From NCBI GenBank assembly GCA_028456385.1, contig JALNQF010000131.1, positions 57,383 to 121,382 of the forward strand: a DNA stretch of 64,000 nt. Direction: 5' to 3'. The notes below the pieces were generated by a model that was not told where the DNA came from, searched no databases, and saw nothing but the letters and a program-made list of their open reading frames with translations. Position 1 is the first letter of the stretch. Each line of letters opens with the position of its first letter. The position numbers and the translations under genes were made by a program. This document shows positions 32,268 to 44,590 of this stretch, one piece after another. The stretch is from Ophiosphaerella korrae. Lineage: Eukaryota; Ascomycota; Dothideomycetes; Pleosporales; Phaeosphaeriaceae.

Positions 32268-33413
32268 ATGTCTGGCGCGTTTGATAAACTGCTTGCAAAG
32301 GGCAAGGCCAAGGTCAAGGAATTCACCGACTCCAAGCCCTCGCAGCAGCAAGGGCATGCCGGCCAGTACCCGCCTCCGGGCTACCAATATCAATACCAAC
32401 AAGGCCCGCCCCAGAGCCAGCAATGGGGCCCGCCCCCGCAACAACAGCAGCAGCAATGGGGCCCGCCGCCGCCGCCGCCGCAGCAACAGCAGCAACAGTT
32501 TGGGCCGCCGCCGATTCCCCAAGCCAGCAAGCCTCACTCCCCCCAGCCACAGCCCCAGCCACAAGGCGCGCCACCCCCCCCCATCCCACAGAACCGGCCT
32601 GCGTGCGCACAGCCGCCGCCGCCACAGCACGTCCCACCGCCTCGGGGCGAGGTCGTCTACTGGAGGCCGTCCTTTGACCGCGCGACGCCCGTCTCGCACA
32701 ACTTTGGCCACGAAATCGGCGGCCATGGCTGGGGCAACAACGAGAAGCAGATGTACACGGACAGCCCGGCCAACTCGTTCCACCACGACAACCGCCTGGT
32801 CATCCGCGGGCTCGTCCAGGCCGGCAGCTACCAGTCTGCCCGCCTCACCTCGCACCAGACCCTGGCGCGCCCGCGCGGATACCTGGCCGCCACCATCTTG
32901 CCGCCCGTCGCCGAGGGCATCTGGCCGGCGTACTGGCTGCTGCCCAAGGACCCGTTCCAGTGGCCCGGCGACGGCGAGGTCGACATCTTCGAGAGCTGGA
33001 ATGGCGACTGCATGAACCATTCCTGCCTGCACTGGGGCCACTACAACGGCCAGGACTGGGACAAGCACCGCGTTCACGAGACACACCTCCACGACATGCC
33101 GCACCGGCCCCACACCTTTGGCTTTGCCTGGGTCGAGGACGACGGCATCCCCAATTGGCGCGGCCGCATGATCTGGTACATCGACGGCAGGCCCGTCATG
33201 AAGGGCAGCATCCCGCTCGGCACGCGGCGCATGGAGGATTTCAGGCTGATGATCAACATTGCCATGGGCGGGAACGTGTGCAACGGCAAGCTGCCCAAGG
33301 ACGGATACTACGATCTGGTGGTCAGCGACGTGAAAATGTGCGAGGAGCCGCACGGAGGATGGCAGCAGTTCGAGCACGCGTGGAACAGTACGCCCGAAGG
33401 AAAGACCATGTGA
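32268..33413 (+). CDS. GH16-family glycoside hydrolase with Pro/Gln-rich N-terminus
   Basis: A 381-residue intron-less frame from ATG 32268 (25 codons upstream are also open, but MSGAFDKLLAKGKAKVKEF is a typical fungal start). Residues about 35-140 are Pro/Gln/Gly-rich low complexity (repeats of QQWGPPP). The catalytic domain follows: LVIRGLVQAGSYQSARLTS, AEGIWPAYWLLP, and the GH16 active site GEVDIFESWNGD with the E-x-D-x-x-E arrangement of nucleophile and acid/base. Then come HTFGFAWVEDDGIPNW, MIWYIDGRPV and a closing DLVVSDVKM strand. Members hydrolyse beta-1,3/1,4-glucans or transglycosylate wall glucan. No signal peptide is seen, so it would be intracellular or secreted by another route; the Pro/Gln-rich head is unusual. 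Confidence 0.88.
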   Translation: MSGAFDKLLAKGKAKVKEFTDSKPSQQQGHAGQYPPPGYQYQYQQGPPQSQQWGPPPQQQQQQWGPPPPPPQQQQQQFGPPPIPQASKPHSPQPQPQPQGAPPPPIPQNRPACAQPPPPQHVPPPRGEVVYWRPSFDRATPVSHNFGHEIGGHGWGNNEKQMYTDSPANSFHHDNRLVIRGLVQAGSYQSARLTSHQTLARPRGYLAATILPPVAEGIWPAYWLLPKDPFQWPGDGEVDIFESWNGDCMNHSCLHWGHYNGQDWDKHRVHETHLHDMPHRPHTFGFAWVEDDGIPNWRGRMIWYIDGRPVMKGSIPLGTRRMEDFRLMINIAMGGNVCNGKLPKDGYYDLVVSDVKMCEEPHGGWQQFEHAWNSTPEGKTM

Positions 33414-33806
33414 CCTTCTGTAGCCCAAGTCAGGCAAGCAACCCAATTCACCACAGATATTCATGTCAATTTTGCACACGTCTTTCCTCTTGACCACGCC
33501 CAATATCTGGCCAAGCAACCATGGACCCGCTTCGCGTGTGTCAAGCCCATGTTAGTGCTCACTCGTCTAGCACTCCACCAATAGATACACCGCTTGCATG
33601 ATTCCTACCAGCTTCCAGAAGCTTGACTTCAAAATTATACTCGTATACTTTGCTCTTGGCTGTAGCTGGTTGGGGAAGGTGGTGAATCGGAATTACGATA
33701 ACTAACACAAAGTCCCCAAACGTCGTATATAGCTATGACGAGGTGACATCAGCATACAGCAAAGTGCCTGTCCACTTTTGCATCGCAAACACAGACTTCA
33801 GTCGCG
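33414..33806. other. Intergenic
   Basis: Spacer between two genes on the same strand; no motif recognised. Confidence 0.4.
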
Positions 33807-35516
33807 ATGCATTATCTTCCATTGGTGGCAGCTTCGTTACAAGCATCATTGGTCCTCGGCGCAATCCATTTGTCCCATTCTTGGCCCTGTATTTCCCGCA
33901 CCAACTGCTCTCGCAACAAACTCAGCGTTCAAGTTCAAGCATTAGCAAGCTTCAAGCTTCTATCCAAGATGCATTTTCCACTGGCAACAGTACGCATGGC
34001 CCTATCAATTCCAACGATACCTACTCTATCCAGATCTTCTCAACCAACGACAGTCAACCATTGTTCGATTTGCATCATCAAGGCAGTGGACTTGAGGGCG
34101 ATCAGGCGATAAACGGTGACTCGGTGTACCGCATCGCCAGTACAACCAAAGTCATTACCGTATATTTGTTACTTTTGCAAATGGGAGATGGCATCTTTCA
34201 GCAACGAGTAACAAGATACTTGCCCGAACTGGCTGGGAAAGAACAATGGGACGATATAGCTGTGGGATCATTGGCAGGACATACATCTGGCATCTTGGCA
34301 GACGGTTTGTTTCTTCATCTACTGAGATCACGCACTTGACTAATGTCGCACCATATGGTGTCGAAACCCTTCCAGGTGGGAACTTACATGCCAGATTTCC
34401 TAAAGCTTTCCCACCATTGAGCCCAGATGAGATATCGCCCTGTGTGTATGGCAAGAGCGGCTGTACTCGGGAGGTGTTCCTCTCACATATAGCAACAAGG
34501 CGGCAAGTATTTCTACCGAACACAACGCCTGCCTACAGCAATGCCGCCTTTGCTACGTTGGGATTAATTCTCGAATCCGCGACAGGTCTTTCGTATAGCG
34601 ACAACTTGAACAAATTGCTGAACACACCGCTAAATCTCAAAGCGACAACAGTCACCGCGCCGACTGACTCCAGCCATGGCGTAATCATCGGCGACAAGGA
34701 CACCGTTGGCTGGAATCTCGTCCTGGACGGAGCAGGCATAGGCATGGGCGCACTTTTCTCTTCGCCAAACGACCTCTCAACCATCGGCCGCTCCATCCTT
34801 TCCTCCAAACTCCTCCCCGCCAACACGACACGCGCATGGCTCCGCCCCACTTCCCACACCTCCTCGCTCATCGGCGCCGTGGGGCCAGCCATGAGAGATA
34901 TTCCGCGCGCTCTTAGGCCCATCCGAGTCCAACCACGTAGTCGACCTCTACACGAAAGGCGGCAACGTCGGCGGCTATGGCTCAATGCTCGTCCTGATTC
35001 CCAGACTACGATGTCGGATCCACCGTGCTAATGGCTGGCGGCAGGGGAACAGTGCCAACCGGCGTCTCAGGCATCATCGTAGACACCCTGATCCCCGCGC
35101 TCGAAGAAGCAGCGCGCAGCGAGGCAGAAACCGCGTTCACGGTGACATATAGTGCATCTGGCGCGCTGAATTCGTCGATTACGCTGGCGAGCAGGGCGGG
35201 CGTGCCGGGACTGAGTATCGAGGCGTGGATCAGCAATGGCACAGATATTTTGCGCGACGTCTTCGCTTCGCCAAAGAGCTTCCAGACATATCCTACCAAT
35301 GTTGAGAGCGGGGATGGACGGGAACGGTCGTGGCGGTCGACTTATGCGGCGCTTGACGATGTTGGGCCGCTTTATGCGTGCTCTTCGTGGTTTGCGCTTG
35401 ATCGTCCGACGTATGGCGTTTATGGCATCGATGAGTTTGTGTTTCGCGTGGATGGGAGTGGGAAGGCGGTTTGGGTGGAACCTAAGGCGCTTAAGGTTGT
35501 GCTTAATCGGCATTAG
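33807..35516 (+). pseudogene. Beta-lactamase/transpeptidase-like serine hydrolase, frameshifted
   Basis: The pieces of a secreted fungal class-C beta-lactamase-like protein are in order but in changing frames. A signal peptide (LPLVAASLQASLVLG) at 33807 is followed in a second frame by CPILGPVFPAPTALA. A third frame gives SVYRIASTTKVITVYLLLLQ with the S-x-x-K active site. A 71 bp intron (34305-34375) is followed by FPKAFPPLSPDEISPC, NTTPAYSNAAFATLGLILE (Y-x-N motif) and DKDTVGWNLVLDGAGIGMG. The frame then changes near 34895 to read HVVDLYTKGGNVGGYGSM, and again near 35010 to the last 163 codons. At least four single-base-type shifts are needed, while the surrounding sequence is well preserved. 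Decay is recent, or the assembly has errors. Fungal members act on unknown esters or amides. Confidence 0.8.
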
Positions 35517-38500
35517 GGTGGGGTTTTGTTGATGGGGAGTTGTGTAGATGCTTTGTTAGCCTTGCTATGGTAGAACAATATCAAATATATTTTCGAGTTG
35601 CAATTTTCGTAATGTCTTCACCCTCGCCAAAGGCAAGGGGGCTCAAATTCATGTTGATAGCTACTTTGAGTAGACTGGCTGTTGGCTCGTATGTGGTTCA
35701 GTTTTGAAGCCACGGATAGGAACTTGGCCTAGCTTGTGTATCAAAAAATGTCATACAAGCTGGCGACGCTGCATTTATCAAACTGTATCTACGTTGCGAT
35801 TCGCTAGATTGAACTGAAGAGAAGGTCCAATATTAATAAAGTTCCTGAAGGGGTTCTTGCGCGTACCCTAGAAGCCGTAGGTAAATATACATCAAGGGCA
35901 AGTAATGAAAGAACAAAACAAACTGAGATGATTTTGGGGTGTACCAGCTTTTGGTTGACCAAAGATGTGGGAACTAGATGGGTTGAAAAAATCACAGAGA
36001 AAAGTCACTTTCTCATAAGATTGTGTGATGCGATGCCAGTTGTATATTCCGAGCATTAGTATTGGAATGATCAAAATCCACTCTTTTGATTGCAACTCGT
36101 AACATCTCATCATTATATCATGACAGCATTACCAACCCACTGAGTAGAAAACCAAAATTTTGCTGGATCTGATATGAGCCGGCATAGCCATATCGTTTAC
36201 TTCATCATGAATGACCCCCGGTTCACCAAGTGCAGCTAAATGACTTGTGTAATCGGATTTAGGAAGTTTTCCGAGATGTAAAGTGTCGCACTACGGTTGG
36301 GAACATGAACCACGCTATAGCTGAGGAACCAGCCTAGCTTTCGCTATGTTTATGTTTGGACAAGTGGTGCGGTTAGCGGGAAAACATGGACATAGGGCCA
36401 ACATGCAGAGAACTGGTTCTTCACTGACAACACCGAGAGCGCCCTCCAATAATGAAACCTCATACCCATATCCATTTCTAGGAGGCAGGCCGAGAGCTTA
36501 GGGAGTGCGGTCCTTCGGCTCCGAGACGGTGATATCGAATTTACATTGCATAGGCTCAGCTTAGGGTGGCGCAGTGCGTTACAGGAACGATCAGAAGGAT
36601 CATGTAGTAATATGGCCAGTCGTTCAGGAATAATTTTACAGCGTTGGCCAAAAAAAATTCAACCTGTAATGAATTTATTAATAAACGAGGTTCGAAATTG
36701 CATGAGAATTCTATCTAGTTATACACAATGATAGTTCCGAAAATATCCCCACTTTGAAGATCCCTAGGGCTCAGAATAAGCATAGAGTTAGTTGTACTTC
36801 AAAACAATTATTTTGGTACTCCTGCTTGCCTCAAGGGCTACAGGCCAGTATATGTTCGACTTTGTAATACAACGAAGTGTTATGTGAGTTAACGAAATCT
36901 AGACTATACTCATCATCTTTGACACAGTTGGACTGTAGCAAAAGCTGAACTCCAGGCACGTGCATTGCGTCAGTGCCAAGATATCAATAATGCCCAGTAA
37001 AACACTCATGCAGGGTCACGGTGAACGCGCGTCTGACGATACGTCAAAATGGTTCTTCGAAAACTCCCAAGTAACAAGTACTGTTTTTGGCAAAAGTAGT
37101 GAATATACAAGAGGCCCACTTATGCGCCCATGGCTTTATGAACAACAGGCATCTGGAATACAAGGGTCAAATGGAAAGTTCGGTAGATACACATCTAGAT
37201 CAAGCCGATTTGCTCAGCAAAAGGAAATTCGCGAGACGTCGCTACTCTTATGCCATCGATCTCCATCATGATCAAAACTTGAGCAGACGCTCGAATCTTT
37301 TGAACTTGTTTGACGGGTCCAGAGTTGAAAGTAAACGCATGACAAATCTACGCTGACGATATCCTACACAATGAGTTTTCCAAATCTATGCTCTGCGTAT
37401 TTCTATGGTGATAAGAGTGTGTAGATCTAAACTGTTAGTTAAAATCAAATGAAGTAACTCCAAGGTGACTCGAGCGTTTACGTGTTTGCTCCCTCGGACT
37501 CAGCGCCTATTTCGGTCGCTTGTCTAACCTTCGCTCATGATTGTTGTGAAATCGCGTTTTCAGTGTTCATTCACATGGAGCGAGATAGATAAACGTAAAG
37601 AGGTGCATCGCGACTCGCAACTAATGTCCTATGACTTGGACGACACAAAAAAAAAAAAAAAATAAAAAAAAAAAACAACACCTCGGCGTCTTTTCAAAAC
37701 TTCATCGGTTTCCTCTTAAACGATATTGTGTTGGCTTGGGTGCCTCCGAATCTTGCGATTTTGGCCGCCAAAAATGGAGGCATGCAAGCCAGCAGATTTC
37801 GGAGCTTCGGAAGATGTAAGATTCGCCTAACCAAAATTTCTTACCTCACCTTTTAGTAAGCAGCTTACTGTTGTTTTCTATAAAATGACCTTCATGGTTC
37901 CAACTCTACTTTCAATCGTTCATCGCTTCCCCCCCCCTCCCGCCCCCCCTCCCGCCCCCCCTTTTTTTTTGGCTGCCTGTTCCTACTCTTGTTTCTATAC
38001 AGATGCAAGCAACACATGTCGATTCTTATGCCACTTTCAATTCTACTCTACAGTTTCTCTTTACATAATTGCCCTACGTATCTTCTCTTCAACACACACA
38101 TCATACTTTTGGGTCTTGTCCCACGCCTCAGTTCCAGGACCCAGGATAGGCCACGTCACACTGATGCTACCGACACGTTTAGATTAGCAGGTGGCTTTGC
38201 GAATTACAGCACTTCAGCTGAGCAAGGGCTCGTCGGAGATTGACGCTCATACGACTCTACATCGCTGCAACATAGTCCATTTGCTGCACAAGTTGGCTAC
38301 CTACACCGAAACACAGCCAATTAACAAAATGCCTCACCAACCCGAATGCTTGTTCTTCTCTGCGCCTTGACGGATCACAATATTGCCAGCTGCTTGCGGG
38401 GTCTACTATCCTCGAATCACTTATGAACAGGCGTCGATATCTTCCCCATTCAAATTACAACCACTTGGAAGTCAATGGCCGTTCCCGTACCCCTCATCCT

Positions 38501-39839
38501 GGATATCTCTGACCTCCTGCCACGTCATCAATCATGCTGAACGGCGGTGCTGCCTTAGACGCCCCGGTAGCGTCTCAGCAGGAGGGGTGAAGCCCATGCA
38601 ATCTCAACTGGATCCTTGAAAAGTGTACTCGGACCGCGTAGCCCTAGGGAATTGATTGGCCTTAGGTCGTCCAAGTGTCACCGTAAGCCCAGTTTCACTG
38701 GCAGGGGTATGCAGGGTTGATACGGCTTGATTACAACGCGTTGCTCAGCCATGCGAGGCATCTACTTGCCCAGTCTGCATTGCACGTCAGATTGGTTGAG
38801 CTTGAGCGGTTTGTTTAGATCCCGACATGTCTTCACCAGCTAGTCCACGCCACCAGACGCTTGATGGAGTCGAGGCTAGGAACGAGGTTTCTAGGCCTAG
38901 GTTTGGGTTCGGAGTTGCTGAAAAGTTGAAAATTTGTGTTGGTATCTCCCTGGTCAGCGAACGCGGCGGATCAAATGGAACGAGCATCTGCAGGCTCGCA
39001 TGGTGGTGAGGCGGATTGGCAGACGGGGACGCGTCCTGAAGCACAGTCCATCTCCCGAGCACTGGCGTCGAACCGCTTGGTTTCCACGACGGATATTGGT
39101 GGGACATGTGTGTGTACGTCTTCCTCAGCAAAAGGGGTTTCATGCGATGGCTGCATCGCCACCAATCCGCTCAGTTACGTAGCTTAAGACTGATTCGACT
39201 TCAGTCAGGCTTTCCAGTAGTGAGAGCAACAACGGCAGCAGCGAAGGCAGCGAAGATTGCGACTGCCATCCCGGAAACAACAAGCGACAAAAGGTAGCTG
39301 TGCGCCCTTGCCGCTCGCGCAAGCATAAACCGCGGATTTATCCTTTTTTTCTGGCAAATCTCATGTTTACAGTTGCGCTACTACACGCTGCGCAAGAGGT
39401 GAGAGAGGGCTGAATAACACGGACCAGGCGATGAGAGAGCGTGGAACCAGTGGAGATCGGCCTACCCATCATGATGGTGTTGTGGATGGTGGGATGGGTT
39501 CATATGCATTAATACCGTGTTCTCGCTTGCCCTTTGTCTCGGTCTAGTAGTTGTCACGAAGGCTCAGCGCGTGTTGGTTGACTCGGCAAGGTCGTACAGC
39601 TGCCAAGGCTGAGGGTTGCTGTTCCCATGTAAGCGGGGTGCAAGAGCAGATGAGTCTTGCCACTCGTGAATCTTCTATACAAATCGACCTTTTGCTATAC
39701 AAAATTCGTCTATACAGCAGTGCTCAGATTCTGCAGCTTAGCCGAACGCCTCATGATTCTCTAGTAAGAGTGTCTTTGCGTATACCGCGGAAGCCTGAAG
39801 CGGAGTCGACCCAACGTTATTGTGGAAGTTGACATCTCC
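35517..39839. other. Long gene-poor stretch
   Basis: More than 4 kb with no gene I can support. It holds an A-rich tract (37647-37675) and C-rich homopolymers (37930-37960, CCCCCCCTCCCG-like). The best-looking short frames are at 38827-39009 and 38936-39187 (the latter with CDGC), and a Ser/Gly-rich frame at about 39.2-39.4 kb. They could be exons of one small gene, but the joins are not convincing. Confidence 0.35.
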
Positions 39840-40519
39840 CATCAGACGCCAACCCGCCCACGAGACCTTTCTATAGACCTTCAAAAGTACGGTACCACTT
39901 TGCCAGAGCTCTTAGACAACGATCACTCCGCGCAGACCCCGCAGAAACCGCCGAAGATCCGAGTCTCCTACAAATCCTACAAGCGCTATTAGAGAAAGGG
40001 AGGGAATTCTGAGGAATATAGCGGAGCTCGCCGCTGAAACAGAGCGACGTTCACGGATGATGCCTGAAGAAAAGCAGGGCATTTTACTTCCAATCTAGAT
40101 GCCGCTCAATTCTGGAACCAGACCCGAAGCGAAGCAAATCCTCTAAGATGACGCCGGCCAAAGAAGACATCTGTTCTGGTCTTGACGGGATTCTGAGTGC
40201 CAGGCCTAGATCAAATGCCGTGCAGGAGAGCAGAGGGAATTCTACGTTCACACCGTCCGGGGCTGAAGTTGTTGATTTGACGCCTTTAAGTAAGCGCCCC
40301 TAAATCACACAAGAATTATGTGTAATCTGGCATTGCATAACGGCTAACGCTTACACAGTTAGCGAATCCAGCTGCAAGCTCAGCAATGAACGTAGAGTAG
40401 ATGACGATCTTGTCTTCTATGATGATGGCCTTCTTCCGCAGAACAAATATCAAAGCATGGAGCTCAAGCGATTCGTTCCCACTCGAACTCGGGAAGACAC
40501 ATGTGATGAGCGCTCAAGT
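39840..40519 (+). CDS. Possible gene fragment with one canonical intron
   Basis: Plus-strand frames with protein-like composition (GREILRNIAELAAETERRSR; KRSKSSKMTPAKEDICSGL; GAEVVDLTPL) lead into a textbook intron (about 40291-40359: GTAAGC donor, GCTAACG branch point, ACACAG acceptor). The frame then continues ISESSCKLSNERRVDDDLVF...MELKRFVPTRTRED to a TAG at 40517-40519. The 5' part needs at least one more frame change, and no start is clear. No family recognised. The intron signals and in-frame continuation argue that this is, or was, a gene. Confidence 0.35.
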
Positions 40520-42509
40520 TAGTCCGTCCCCTTCAAAGGCAGCCTTCCAAGTACGGAGTTTGAAGTGGAGGGTTTACTAGCGTGGGCGCCAAAATGCAAA
40601 TTCTGGAGGAAACGCCAAGCAAGCCAAATGCGCTAGTCCTAATATATATCCATAGCCGCTTGAGGCCGAAGGCCCAATCTCCGCTATCCGCTATCCCGCA
40701 ATTTAGCGCTGACATAACGTACCCCCCAGCACGACGCTTGCCGCCGGCCATAGCGGAACAAGCTATCTCAGTAAATTGACCGCTGAAATCTATTCGCTGC
40801 TGTAGTAGTCTCTCGATCAGTGGATCATCACGCCAGGCATATATTTTAATATAAATAGGTTGAAATTTTCTTAGTGGCATGGGGCTTATCATTAAGGTGA
40901 CTTGGGATGGTGGGGTCAGTGCGCCCACAGTGTTATGTACCCGAAAAACCACGATTCTTCGAACGATAAAATAAAAAGTTTGAAATCAGTGATATAGGAG
41001 CTCCTACGGGTTCATCAAACTCTGCGGTCAATCCTGCTTTGCCGATATTTTCCGGTTAAAAATTCAATAGGTAAGAAATCGCTTGGGCTCTGCCCTGCGC
41101 CATCTGACTGCGAATGCCCATTAGCTATAGCAAGGAGTATTAGCTGGCTGAATTCAAGTCAAATATACTCTATCTATAGAGATAACAGCTAATAGCTTTA
41201 CAAAGACTCTACCGCACAACAAGTAAGAGTACTTCCTTACTTAGCTTAGACTTGTAGAGATAAAGGGACGGCAGGTAGTACACGAAGCTCTACTTAACGA
41301 AATCTAAGCTCAACTCGACAATATGCATCTTAGTCCAGCTTAACAAGGGTGCTAAGCTGAAGGGGTGTGTCAAATTAGAGGCATATATATATAGCTCTCC
41401 AGCTATAGACAATATCAGAACAATTCGGAGAGTTATAAGTATACATCTACAATGTAATACTAACAACAGCAGAGTTAATATACAATGAAGTTTAGGGCAT
41501 GTATATAAAGAGATTTCCATAACCTACTATAGAATAATACAACTGTTTCTTCACAATCTTTTATCACAGATATTTATTACATACTTCTACGGATTTGAGT
41601 TACTATCGAAACCTACCCTTCAAATCTGACACAATCCGATCCAAGAGGCGACTCAGCGCCCTGATACAGGCAACACGGATGCCTTAGAGTTGATAGAGCG
41701 TGGAGGCCATCTGGGAATGTAGGAAGAGATCTGTTTCCTAATCAAATTTATGCTCTGTCCTATCGTGAACATTTTTCTAAGTCTCCATTCGACGTACATC
41801 CTGCTCCTCAATCTTACAGGTGATTCAACATAGGCTGGGGACTAGAGGCGCTGCGCTGTTTTAAGGGAGCAAACCAAGAACGGACACGTATTAAAGCCCC
41901 TTTTCCTCATCACGCACTCATAACTATGCTAGAGAATAGTTACAAGGCATCAGCCCCTCCCCATCCTGAAGTCAAGATTGGCCCCAAGCTCCAGGGCTAA
42001 CTAAGGCCTTCATTATGGGATCCCAAAGGCTGACTCCGTTCAATGGCTATGAACGACTGGACCAGTTCAACTCCGCCGCACTCAGGTCACATTCATGCAG
42101 CAGTCTTACTTCGACCTAGATACACCTGTCGCCCCAACACTCAGGTAGCGTAGTTTCTTTGCCACTCGATCTAAGTCATTGCGTCGCACTCTGTAGTGTA
42201 GCTGAGCCAATACGGACGGTAGGATTTGAAGGGAGGGGTGTGAGCGTTATGCCACAAGAGGGTATGGGCGTTACGACGGAGATGCTGTGTGATAGGTACT
42301 CCAAGTGTAGTGCTCTGGAAGGGGAGCTTTGTAAAGAGTTTTTGGAGGATGTGGCTAGATTGGCTGCAAAGACTACGACTGAGAGAGGCGCGAAGAGCGA
42401 AGGCATGGCTTGTGCCATCATGTAGCCTGCTTCTACAGACTCTGGCGCTACCCTTCTGTAACACTGGATAGTAATCCTCTACCCCTCAACTACCACGCAA
42501 TTATGTAAT
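40520..42509. other. Gene-poor stretch, partly RIP-like
   Basis: Around 41.1-41.4 kb the sequence is rich in TAG/CTA and poor in CA, as in RIP-altered repeats; the rest is ordinary. The frame at 42159-42425 is unrecognised. It lies downstream of the P450 3' end. Confidence 0.4.
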
Positions 42510-44288
42510 CTAAAGCGAACCCAATTCGATCTCCTCCGATCTACTCTTCACCATAATCTTCTGGCTGGGATCAGCACCAACATCCGTCCCTGAAGAAAGG
42601 CTCGGCAATCGTCCTTGTTCAGTAAACTTCCAATCATACTTGATGAGCAAGTGCGTTAGAATGATTTTTATCTCATTGCTGGCAAAAAAGCGTCCTGGGC
42701 AAGTATGCTTTCCATATCCAAACGCCGTATGTTCGGGCGACCCCGTTACAAAATGCCATTTGCTTCGATCAGTGTCGCGGAGCTTAAGAAACCGATCTGC
42801 TTCAAACTTTTTAGGGTTGGGGTAGAGAGTTGGGTCGTGGAGCCTGCTTTCCACAGCGAGTTTGTAGCCTTTGGGGATAATTGTGCCGTCGGAAAGTGTT
42901 ACGGTAGCCATGGCTTGGCGTTGCATTGCGACTGTCAATGTCAGATATATAGGAATAGATGGTGAGACTATAGGCTAGAACAACTTACCACTGTTCAAGG
43001 TATTCAAGCGCTGAGACTCCTTCATCGCACTATCAAGTAACGTCATTGAAGACAATGACGTCTTTTTCCAGCCATGATTTGTTAGAGTTGAGACTATCTC
43101 TTCCCTAAGTCGTGCAATCCAGTTCTCATTCTCATTCTCGAGAACATCAGACATAAAAAACGACAGTGTTTCCGTAGTAGTATGCAGCGCCGCTACCGCA
43201 AAATTTAGTTGAAGACCTGCAAAATCAATCTTTACGCCCTTCGCCTTAGCTTTGTCATCAACCCAACTAATCATATCAGCAGTTTTTTCAGTAATTTCCC
43301 CGCTGGCTTTTCTCCGCAGACGATCCTGCACAATTGGATTGATAACTTTTTGCGCTTTAGCAACTTGTTGCCTACATAACTGGAGTTCAGGAATCCACCA
43401 TTGTGCAATAGGTCGCAAGAGTGGAGGTACGGTGCGGAGTTTTCGGGCTGCCTGCACAAGATTTATGGTGTAGGATACAGCTACGTCAAGCCATTCCTCG
43501 TTCCTTGAGGCTTCTGGCCCAAGGAAGACAAGGGTAGAGACGCGGGCGACGATACGGTAGATGAAGGGTTTCAGGTCTATGGATTTCCAGTCTTGCAGAG
43601 ATATTTTGTCAGTGTGGTGGCTTTGGGGGGTAGGGACAGTGCATACCTGGAACATTGCCCAGCATGTCCATGAGAGCGGCTTCAACTTCAGCATTCATGT
43701 CTCCGATAATAGAATCTAAAGATCGAGTAAGATTGAGCCGGACGACTTCTTGCATGATGTCGTGGTAATCAATTGTTGCGATCGGAGTCAATCCTTGATA
43801 ATCAGCCAAAAAGTCCTATCACAATACAATCAGCGATATTTCACGATAGGACGAATTCAGCCAGCTTGACTTGCAGTTACCAGGGATTTGCCAAAGTTGA
43901 GTTCCTTTATATTACGAATCTCATGCGCAAACGAGTTTGGCACGAAAATAAGAGGTCCCGTAGGAGAAACCACCGCCATAGCACCTTTAACCTGTAAGAA
44001 ACATTAGCAGATGCACTACTTATCTATTTATACCTCTACTACCTTTTTTAGTCCTCCATAAAGAATCTCCTGGGAATTCGTGACCCACTGCTCTTTTGCT
44101 TTGGAAGGATTTTTTAAAGCATCATTAGTGAGAGCATACCAGGTTGCGTTTGTAACCACGCGTTTACTAAAGACAAAGAAATAGAAGATGCCTAGAGAGC
44201 ATGCCACCGCCGCTGTAATGATTGAAGCAAGCGAAGAATCATAGGGAAGATGAGGGGTTGATTCGGTAAAACTCTGTGCCGGATTCAT
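42510..44288 (-). CDS. Cytochrome P450 monooxygenase, complete
   Basis: Five exons give 516 residues: 44288-44043, 43991-43881, 43815-43647, 43591-42989, 42931-42510. Introns are 51-65 bp with GT/AG ends and agreeing phases. It begins with a membrane anchor (IITAAVACSLGIFYFFVF). Conserved parts include FVPNSFAHEIRN, RIVARVSTLVFLGPEASRN, the I-helix FAVAALHTTTETL, the K-helix KESQR (E-x-x-R), FEADRFLKLRD and the heme loop HTAFGYGKHTCPGRFFASNE. This pattern fits the fungal group that includes ent-kaurene-oxidase-like P450s; the substrate is unknown. The sequence shows no damage although the neighbourhood is gene-poor and repeat-marked. It stands alone without a backbone enzyme nearby. If the DUF3435 gene at 51-54.5 kb was a Starship captain, this P450 lies on the cargo side. 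Confidence 0.9.
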
Positions 44289-44480
44289 GATTGATTACAA
44301 TGTTGATAAATAAAGTTCTGTCAACGACAATACACCGGATCTGTTTCTCTCTTATATGGACACATGTCAAAGGCTACTAAGCGGAGATGGGATCTCTCCA
44401 TTTCCGTCCTCATTGTCTTGAGCCTACATCTTTGACGACAAGGTATCCCTGCTAAAATACATCCTCTATTTCCTACAATG

Positions 44481-44590
44481 CCTCATCATGTACGGGTTCC
44501 CCCTCCCCCCCCTGCAAAAGTCGGATGCTAACCAATGAGCAGTGAATCTGAGCCAACTCGACAGGGAGGGGCAACCCGTTCATGATGAGG
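44481..44590. repeat. Short inverted repeat, MITE-like
   Basis: Left arm from 44481 (CCTCATCATGTACGGGTTCC) and right arm ending at 44590 are reverse complements over about 28 bases with few differences. The unpaired centre is about 55 bp. The size (about 110 bp) and the near-palindrome suggest a miniature element or a hairpin-forming site; no clear target duplication. Confidence 0.65.

Noticed and set aside
32020..33015. 331-codon plus-strand frame rich in Arg/Ser/Pro
   Set aside because: Frame-shifted reading of the same GH16 gene; no domain.
32181..33518. Long minus-strand open frame (445 codons) opposite the GH16 gene
   Set aside because: It is the antisense shadow of a GC-rich coding region; the plus strand has the GH16 active site and a sensible composition.
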